From: Flectonema sp. DT1601
Taxonomy: Eukaryota; Euglenozoa; Diplonemea; Diplonemida; Diplonemidae
Assembly: GCA_964019425.1 (NCBI GenBank)
Contig: OZ025845.1
Coordinates: 434,001-498,000 of the forward strand
Length of the DNA: 64,000 nt
Reading direction: 5' to 3'
Part shown: piece by piece, positions 56,794-64,000 of the stretch
Numbering within the stretch: position 1 is the stretch's first letter
How the letters are laid out: each line of letters starts with the position of its first letter
Program-made: the position numbers and the translations under genes
Notes under the pieces: generated by a model
Told to the model about the DNA's origin: nothing
Seen by the model: only the letters and a program-made list of their open reading frames with translations
The model's database searches: none

Positions 56794-58860
56794 CTTTTAA
56801 TTATTTTAAAGAAAAAACAATCAGTTTAGCGTCTTGACCAGGACGGAAAATAGAAAGTGATCGACATAGTCGATCGATAAAAAAACAATGATAACATTGT
56901 TTATTCATTTTTTTTTATTTTTTTTTAAATTCTTATTATTTATTTTTTAAAGAAAAAAAACGGAAAATAAAAATTAGTCGACAAAGTCGAACGATAAAAA
57001 AAAAACCAATGATAACATTGTTTATTCTTTTTTTTTTGTTTTTTTTTTATATTCTTTTTTATTAATTTTGAAAAAAAAAAAACAATCAGTTTAGCGTCTT
57101 GACCAGGACGGAAAATAGAAAGTAATCGACATAGTCGATCGATAAAAAAACAATGATAACATTGTTTAATCTTTTTTTTTAAATTCTTTTTATTTATTTT
57201 TTAAAGAAAAAAAAACGGAAAATAGAAATTAGTCGACAATGTCGAACGATAAAAAAACAATGATAACATTGTTTATTCTTTTTTTTTTATTTTTTTTATA
57301 TTTTTTTTTTAATTAATTTTGAAAAAAAAAACAATCAGTTTAGCGTCTTGACCAGGACGGAAAATAGAAAGCGATCGACATAGTCGATCGATAAGAAAAC
57401 AATGATAACATTGTTTATTCTTTTTTTTTATTTTAAATTCTTTTTATTTATTTTTTAAAGAAGAAAAGCGGAAAATAGAAATTAGTCGACAAAGTCGAAC
57501 GATAAAAAAAAACAATGATAACATTGTTTATTCTTTTTTTTTATTTTTTTTATATTTTTTTTTTAATTAATTTTGAAAAAAAAAACAATCAGTTTAGCGT
57601 CTTGACCAGGACGGAAAATAGAAAGCGATCGACATAGTCGATCGATAAAAAAAACAATGATAACATTGTTTATTCTTTTTTTTTATTTTAAATTCTTTTT
57701 ATTTATTTTTTAAAGAAAAAAAAACGGAAAATAGAAATTAGTCGACAAAGTCGAACTATAAAAAAAAACAATGATAACATTGTTTATTCTTTTTTTTATT
57801 TTTTTTTTTATTCTTTTTTATTAACTTTGAAAAAAAAAAAACAATCAGTTTAGCGTCTTGACCAGGACGGAAAATAGAAAGTAATCGACATAGTCGATCG
57901 ATAAAAAAAAAACAATGATAACATTGTTTATTCTTTTTTTTTATTTTAAATTCTTTTTATTTATTTTTTAAAGAAAAAAAAAACGGAAAATAGAAATTAG
58001 TCGACAAAGTCGAACGATAAAAAAAAACAATGATAACATTGTTTATTCTTTTTTTTTTTTTTTTATTTCTTTTTATTTATTAAAAAAAAAAAACAATCAG
58101 TTTAGCGTCTTGACCAGGACGGAAAATAGAAAGTGATCGACATAGTCGATCGATAAAAAAAAACAATGATAACATTGTTTATTCTTTTTTTTTATTTTAA
58201 ATTCTTTTTATTTATTTTTTAAAGAAAAAAAAAACGGAAAATAGAAATTAGTCGACAAAGTCGAACGATAAAAAAAAAACAATGATAACATTGTTTATTC
58301 TTTTTTTTATTTTTTTTTTTATTCTTTTCTATTAATTTTGAAAAAAAAAAAAAAAACAATCAGTTTAGCGTCTTGACCAGGACGGAAAATAGAAAGTAAT
58401 CGACATAGTCGATCGATAAAAAAAAAACAATGATAACATTGTTTATTCTTTATTTTTATTTTAAATTCTTTTTATTTATTTTTTAAAGAAAAAAAAACGG
58501 AAAATAGAAATTAGTCGACAAAGTCGAACGATAAAAAAAAACAATGATAACATTGTTTATTCTTTTTTTTATTTTTTTTTTATTTTTTTTTTATTCTTTT
58601 TTATTAACTTTGAAAAAAAAAAAAACAATCAGTTTAGCGTCTTGACCAGGACGGAAAATAGAAAGTAATCGACATAGTCGATCGATAAAAAAAACAATGA
58701 TAACATTGTTTATTCTTTTTTTTTATTTTAAATTCTTTTTATTTATTTTTTAAAGAAAAAAAAACTGAAAATAGAAATTAGTCGACAAAGTCGAACGATA
58801 AAAAAAACAATGATAACATTGTTTATTCTTTTTTTTTATTTTAAATTCTTTTTATTTATT
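56691..58860 (-). repeat. E3 hairpin satellite array
   Basis: Two leading type A monomers, then A/B dimers. From about 57175 onward it is nearly identical to the E2 array at 42420-44110, repeat by repeat, including private variants such as GTCGAACTAT. Confidence 0.88.
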
Positions 58861-59307
58861 TTTTAACAGGAGTTAAGATCACTTACATGAGTTAACACAA
58901 CACAGGTACGAGAGTCGCAAACTGAGGTAACACTACCAATTCAACAAAAAATAATCAGGATCGGACACAAGGAGGAGAGTTCATTCTACCTCTCATTGTC
59001 CTTGCTGGTATCTTAAGTGTCTTGGTATCTCTTGTGTGTCGGTATCTCGGAAGTGCTGGTATCTCGTATGTGCGTTGGTATCTCTTGCGTGTTGGTATCT
59101 CTTGCACATAAAAAAAAAAAATATTGAGTTAACATGATCAGTTTTATTTAACATTAAAGACAGAACGGAACTATTTGAAAATAAAATGTAGATGGGAAAC
59201 AGTGAAAATTAAAATGAATGATAAAATTAAATGAGATTTATGACATAACAGACCAGATAGAGAGTAATAAAGGGAAAAGGAAAACGGGAAGGGTTCATTC
59301 ACTTAGT
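58861..59307 (-). other. E3 tail, minisatellite and linker
   Basis: The tail (ACAGGAGTTAAGATCACT to AGGAGAGTTC), six minisatellite units (59008-59105), then the linker up to TTCATTCACTTAGT, where it joins the inverted RT fragment. No gene. Confidence 0.72.
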
Positions 59308-60257
59308 TTCGAAACCTCTCATGTCTTAAAGGAAAAGAAATACCTAAAGCTAAGAGACTCGATCATCGCTAATGGCTTCGACTGTAACATTTTTACTATT
59401 GAAGTTGGCGTACGAGGAAACATCTGCATGGACCAGCTGAACATCTGGACACGTCACATCGGTTCACCTTTAGCACCAACAAAAGCTTTATTTTGTGAAT
59501 GCACCAGAATCGCCAGACAGTGCTCATATGTTCTGTTCCAGACGAGGAACCTCCCCACGTGGCATTCAAGACCACTAATGCGCAGCATTAAAGAAGAACC
59601 TGCCACTGCAAGTTTTATAAAAGATGGTAAAGAAATCTTCCCTGTGGAAGAAGTCAAAATCCACAAAGTAACAAAACTGAAAACGATCGAAAAGCTCACC
59701 ATTGAAAGATCGTGGCTTGAGAAATGTTTTATCTGGCAAACTTGTTACGCATCGGCTCTTTCTATTCTACTTATTGCCAATGGTTCTTCCTCCCCGGCCC
59801 CTTCTGTTTTGTTAGATGAGGATGAGCTCACTGGACTCTCCTTGTCATTCTCTTCTATTTCTTCCATCTCTTTCCAGACTCCCCCACCTGAACTCATGTC
59901 AACGGGATCGCAAACACTTCTTACTGATTTTGCTATGGTGATAAGAACTCAATCTGACATGGGTTCTCAAACCCCCTTGTACAAAAAAAAAGAAGGAAAA
60001 TTAAGGCTGAAACTTTCCTTGAAATGCCAGATTTTAGAAAACGAATTAGAGCAAATGAAAGAACGAATTTTTTATGTTCTATTTTTATTTTACTTTAATG
60101 CGATGTCAGCCTCCCTCGAGAAAGACAAGCAGTTACTAAATGGATTACCTGTTGAGATCAAAGCTACCAACCAGGATCCATCCTCACTTCCTCCTGCGCC
60201 CCCTGTTTTAATTATTGAAAAAGATAGAAAAGAATATGAACTTCTGGAAGGAGTAAT
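59308..60257 (+). pseudogene. Inverted RT C-terminal fragment, subfamily 2
   Basis: Equivalent to E1 residues of about 1060-1390 (from FETSHVLKEKKY to LLEGVIQ), almost identical to the E2 C-terminal sequence, but on the strand opposite to the rest of E3. At 60257/60258 it runs straight into the antisense N-terminal half at residue 692, so any readthrough frame is a chimera. Confidence 0.88.
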
Positions 60258-62336
60258 TCAATATAGTGGCATGGCGTCGACTTTTTTTAAAAAATTCCTG
60301 GTAAAAGTGGTCAGGCGCTCTCGCAGTTTCTGTTCTTTGGCGTTCGGCTCAAACCAACGCCCGAGGTATTTGAACTCTCCAGCTTCCTGGAGATTCGTAA
60401 TCGGAACATTGTTAATCTTCAGGTCCGGGTTAGCTGGTTTCCCTTGTACAAAGCTGTGGGCAATGCATTTCTGGGGTTTCGCTTTCATACCACGAGACCA
60501 GGAAAGAAACTGTTCGAGCGACTTGATTAGCAATTTTGCCCCCGCCTTTGATGACGTGGTAAGTTGTAAATCATCAGCAAAAGCTGCAACTAATAGTTGG
60601 AGGGATTTATTGTTAAACTCGTAGGCTTCCTGTTGATGAACTGCTAAGGAAAAGAGCAGTAGTTGGAATACCAAATTAAAAAGGGTTGGGGAGGAAACGC
60701 AGCCTTGAAAGACACCAACTTCAAAAGGGATAGTGGGTGTCAGGCCTTCTCCAACTCTGATTTGGACGCGCATGGAGGAATAATACCTTTTATAGAAACC
60801 GATTATTCTTTCGTGAATTCCGAAATATTTTAAAGCAAAGAAAATTAATTGATGTTTGACTGAGCCGAAAGCATCTGCCAAATCCACCCAGACAATTGTT
60901 AGGTTTTTCCGGAGAGCTTTCACTTCTTTAAAAATCTCTGAGGTGATCGTGGCATGTTCGATACACCCAGAGACACCTTTCCTAAAGCCTTTTTGAAAAT
61001 TAAATTTAGAAAGAGTGTGGTTTGCGACGGCTTCCTGAATAACCGTATTAAAAATTTTCCCGTCGCAGTTGCCCACAGCTATCGGTCTCGTTTTCGAGAT
61101 GTCTTTCCCATCGGAGTTGGGCTTTGGGAGCATTGTTACAAATGCTAAGCCCCAACTATCCGGATAGGCCTTGAGTTCGAAAATTCTCTTTAATACCTTG
61201 TAAAGTGCTTCCATAAAAGTTGGGACCTTTTTCCATACAACATAAGGTATGCAATTGGGACCAGGGGCACATTTGTTTTTTTTCTTTGATAAGAGAATAC
61301 CAAACTGTTCGAAGCTCGGGAACTGGATATCATCCATTGTCTTGTAGTCAGACTTAGGTAAAAAAGAGGGATGGGTGAAATCAGTTTTTTTTTTTTCATT
61401 GTCACAATAATTGTTTTTAAAATGTTCAATTATTTTTTCCTCTGGAATATCAAGGGAGGGGGGTTGAGGATCTTCTTTTTGGAGTTCTTCTTTTATGGCA
61501 GTAAATGGATTTTGACGAAATTTATCTTGTAATTTTTTGAAGAAATTTTTCTTTTCTAAATTCCGATACATTCGGAAAATCCTTTTCATTCTCGTTCTTG
61601 CCTCTTTCCATTTGACAGCGTTCTCTATAGAAGGCCCAGATTTGCGGAGCTCCTGTCTTAGCTGTTTCATTTCCAGACGACATTCAAGTTTTTCTTGGTC
61701 GAGGATGACCTCTTCCCTTGATTTCTGTTTGCGGGGTAAATTCCGCTTTGTTTCTTCAAAGAAACCGCTACATATTTGATAAACCGTTTTGAGTAGTTTA
61801 TCAAGTTGGTCGGCAGGTTTTGAAGAGTTTTCTGTTTCGACGGTGAAAGTTTGAAGTTTTTCTGCAGCAGAAACGTCGATGTCCTTCCATTCAGTTCCAA
61901 AAGATCGGAATTTGAGACGAGACGGGTGTAACGGGGTAAAAGTGGGTGTTGTAGAGTTATAAGGAACGAAAGCTGTTTGTGAAGTTTTAAAATCTACAGA
62001 TTCTCCTACAAAGGGAGGTTCCAGGTCTGAATTATTCCCTGTGAGGGGAGACAGAGGTGTACCTTTACATGTACCGTTAACACAGTGTTTCGCTCTCGTA
62101 GCGATACTTTTGAAAAGCTTACCACATTCTGGACAAGGTAAGTGGTAACAATCTTTAACTTGGGAGTGGGTAGATGGGGGAAAACGTGACTTATAGTCCT
62201 TAAATTCCTTACTAAACTTACAGTTACGTCTAAAATGCGCAACTGGACCTTTGAGGTATGTCTCAAAACATAAAGGACATTTGGCTACTAAAGTTTTATC
62301 CCCATCCAGAGCCGATCTCGAAATAGCCTCTTGCAA
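60258..62336 (-). pseudogene. RT polyprotein N-terminal half, truncated
   Basis: 692 codons nearly identical to the E2 copy: both zinc fingers, RT motifs APGPNCIP, VDLADAF, FQGCVSSP and FADD, ending at KKVDAMPLY. Everything downstream (thumb, CCHC knuckle, endonuclease, coiled coil) is missing from this strand. The frame itself has no stop, but without the endonuclease the product could not act alone in target-primed insertion. Confidence 0.88.
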
Positions 62337-62776
62337 AGCCTCGGGGGCTGGGTTGGCTGAGAGATGGTTGCCAGTATCTTTATGACACCGCCGGCCCGGT
62401 GTTTCTTTTTTTTTTTGTTGTGAAGTAGCAATAATAAAAAAAAAAAAAATAGAAAAGAGAATGGCTCAGAAACAATATCGATGAGTTAAGATCTTTTTTT
62501 TTAAACTAATTCTTTTTTTTTAATTTCGGGCAGCTAACCCTAGAGTTTTTTTTGGTAAATACTGTTTAAAGGAAAACGAGCTACGCTCTAAAACAGAAAA
62601 ATCGGAGTAACTACTTGTTTATAATATATATTTTGATAAATAATGTGGTTGGCAAATGAATGCCGAAGAGGCAACTTGAGAAAAGCAATTGGATGAGAAG
62701 AAACATTGGGTCTTATAAAGCAAAGGAGATAGAGGGGCCTAAAAAGACCGCAGAGTGGATAGCTCCACAAAAAGCT
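62337..62776 (-). other. E3 5' leader (empty piggyBac site)
   Basis: As in E2, with a single TTAA near 62508 and the terminal hairpin near 62756. It abuts the 3' block of the next unit at 62777, giving the same tandem junction as at 25377/25378 and 56215/56216. Confidence 0.7.
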
Positions 62777-64000
62777 GAATTTCGATAAAGTGGGAAGTAA
62801 CGGACTGGGAGCTTTTGGCTCCTGCCCTATTCCCGATGTAAACTTTCTTTTTATTTTTATTTTTTTTTAACAGGCCCAAAGGGCGACAATGATGGTTGCT
62901 GACCAAGGAATAATATTCAAATGAATTTTCGTTTCAAAGAAACGAACAGAATTAAGAGAGAGGCAGAGGAAAAAAAAAAAAAAAGAAAGAAAAGAAAAGA
63001 AAAAAAAAAATGAAGAGGAAATAATCAAACATGAAAAAAAAAAAAAAAAAAATATATATCAGTCATTCCTTTTTTTTGCGAACAAAAAACACCATTTTCT
63101 CACCGCCTGAGCAAGGTTACACGATATGTTACTTTTGCTCGATTTTTTATTTTTTGGAATCGGGGAGGGTGCGATCTGTAAAATTAGGCATAGGGATATA
63201 CTTTTAAACATGGTAAGTGCTGCTAAAAAGAGATAAACGTCTCTTTGCAAAATTTCCTTGGTACTACTCAATGATAAATATTAATCCCAGACCTGGAATG
63301 GAAAGATCGAGAAAATCTGAGTAAAAAACACCCCTAATTTTTTTTTTTTCACTATTTTTTCCCCCTTCTCCCGCACTCAAGAGATATGCACCTTTTTACT
63401 AACAAATCAACCCTAGTAGCAATTATGTAAGGAAAATGTTGCATCTGTGGTGGTGATAATGATCATTAAGTATCAAAGTAGGTCCAAAAAGACAGGTAGT
63501 AACAATCTGCCTCACCGGCACATGCTTAGTACTCTTTAATATATTTTTGCTCGATTATTTTTTCTCTGGATCCCGCTGGACCGGCAGTGTAAAATTAGAC
63601 CCTTCGATTAATTTTTAGTTTTGGTACTTGTCCACGGCTGAGCTGATTTAGTAAACCACAAAATCTCTTTTCTCAATTCGGGTGACAAGTATGTGATGCC
63701 AACCTCCCGATTTCGGACGGAAATGAACCCAATGATGCAGCGCATTAAAATGCCGCTTCGATCGAAAATTTTACAATTTTTTTTTGAAAATCTTTTTCAA
63801 TGTCTAAAATTTGTTCGCAAAAAAAAGGAATGACTGATATATATAAATAAAAAACGTTGTATGAAAAAGGAAAAAAAAGAAAAAAAAAAGACCAGAAAAG
63901 GAAAGAGAAAATGAAAAGGTATAATATTATTGTGGGGATATGAGGGATAGCAGGGAGATGCTCTTTTTTTTTTTTTTTTTTTTTTTCTTATTTATTATTT
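62777..64000 (-). repeat. 3' block of unit E4, split by a MITE
   Basis: Antisense block 62777-63058 resuming at 63838 and running to the window end, where its poly(T) segment leads toward the satellite array. It belongs to another minus-strand unit upstream of E3. Confidence 0.82.
63059..63837. mobile_element. TA-flanked non-autonomous transposon, 779 bp
   Basis: Perfect 28-bp inverted ends (TCAGTCATTCC, eight T, GCGAACAAA) in the TA-rich tract of the block; TA on both sides is compatible with a 2-bp duplication but is ambiguous within (TA)n. The interior has no transposase. A stretch CCCAGACCTGGAATG near 63285 resembles one at 926 in the element at the window start, so the two may be related. 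Confidence 0.85.

Larger units (their letters stand above)
56216..62776 (-). mobile_element. Retrotransposon E3, rearranged
   Basis: Minus-strand unit head to tail with E2: leader 62776-62337, N-terminal RT half, an inverted C-terminal fragment, minisatellite and tail, array, and block with its 3' end at 56216. The second satellite, the 3'UTR and residues of about 692-1060 are deleted. Subfamily 2 by its C-terminal sequence. Confidence 0.78.

Noticed and set aside
59218-60624. A single 468-residue fusion protein
   Set aside because: It reads from a sense C-terminal fragment into the antisense strand of an N-terminal fragment, so the second part is a shadow frame created by the inversion.

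Overview
The window is repeat DNA from an AT-rich nuclear eukaryotic genome, probably an animal or another opisthokont. The reasons are a non-LTR retrotransposon with a restriction-like endonuclease, pogo-like and piggyBac transposase remnants, TA-target miniature elements, standard stop codons and very long A/T tracts. No host housekeeping gene, rRNA or intact tRNA is visible, so the species cannot be named. Almost everything here is one retrotransposon family, its truncated copies, and other elements nested in them. I call the RT reading direction 'sense'.

Reference copy E1 (about 25378-42393, +): a 5' leader of about 440 bp (split by a piggyBac remnant), a 1707-residue ORF (two N-terminal zinc fingers, reverse transcriptase, CCHC knuckle, restriction-like endonuclease, then a C-terminal extension of about 600 residues rich in coiled coil), and an enormous 3' region. 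The 3' region runs in order: duplicated 3'UTR, a second satellite of about 240-bp units, a 17-bp minisatellite, several kb of hairpin-bearing satellite, and a conserved 3' block of about 480 bp ending in a stem-loop and CGAAATT.

Layout: 1-1047, end of an unidentified DNA element encoding a zinc-knuckle protein. 1048-7552, 3' blocks and an antisense array split by a pogo-like element. 7553-14350, a damaged RT copy broken by a short related element, a solo 3' copy and a MITE. 14351-25377, arrays in both orientations, a solo 3' copy and a transposon with a 6-bp target duplication. 25378-42393, E1. 42394-56215 (minus), E2, whose RT gene is split by two insertions but open in every segment. 56216-62776 (minus), E3, with an inverted, deleted RT gene. 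62777-64000, the 3' end of another minus-strand unit (E4) carrying a TA-flanked MITE.

How it fits together: E4-E3-E2 lie head to tail on the minus strand, E0-E1 head to tail on the plus strand, and E1 and E2 meet tail to tail at a palindrome near 42394. Solo copies share the 3' end but have different 5' limits, as expected for target-primed reverse transcription. A shorter 1.5-kb element ends in a related stem-loop whose base pairs differ by compensatory change, like a SINE borrowing a LINE tail. The most novel candidates are the satellite-bearing 3' region, the coiled-coil extension that diverges between two subfamilies joined to near-identical RT/endonuclease halves, and the covarying 3' stem-loop. 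Boundaries inside poly(A/T) tracts are approximate, and assembly error is possible in such repeats.
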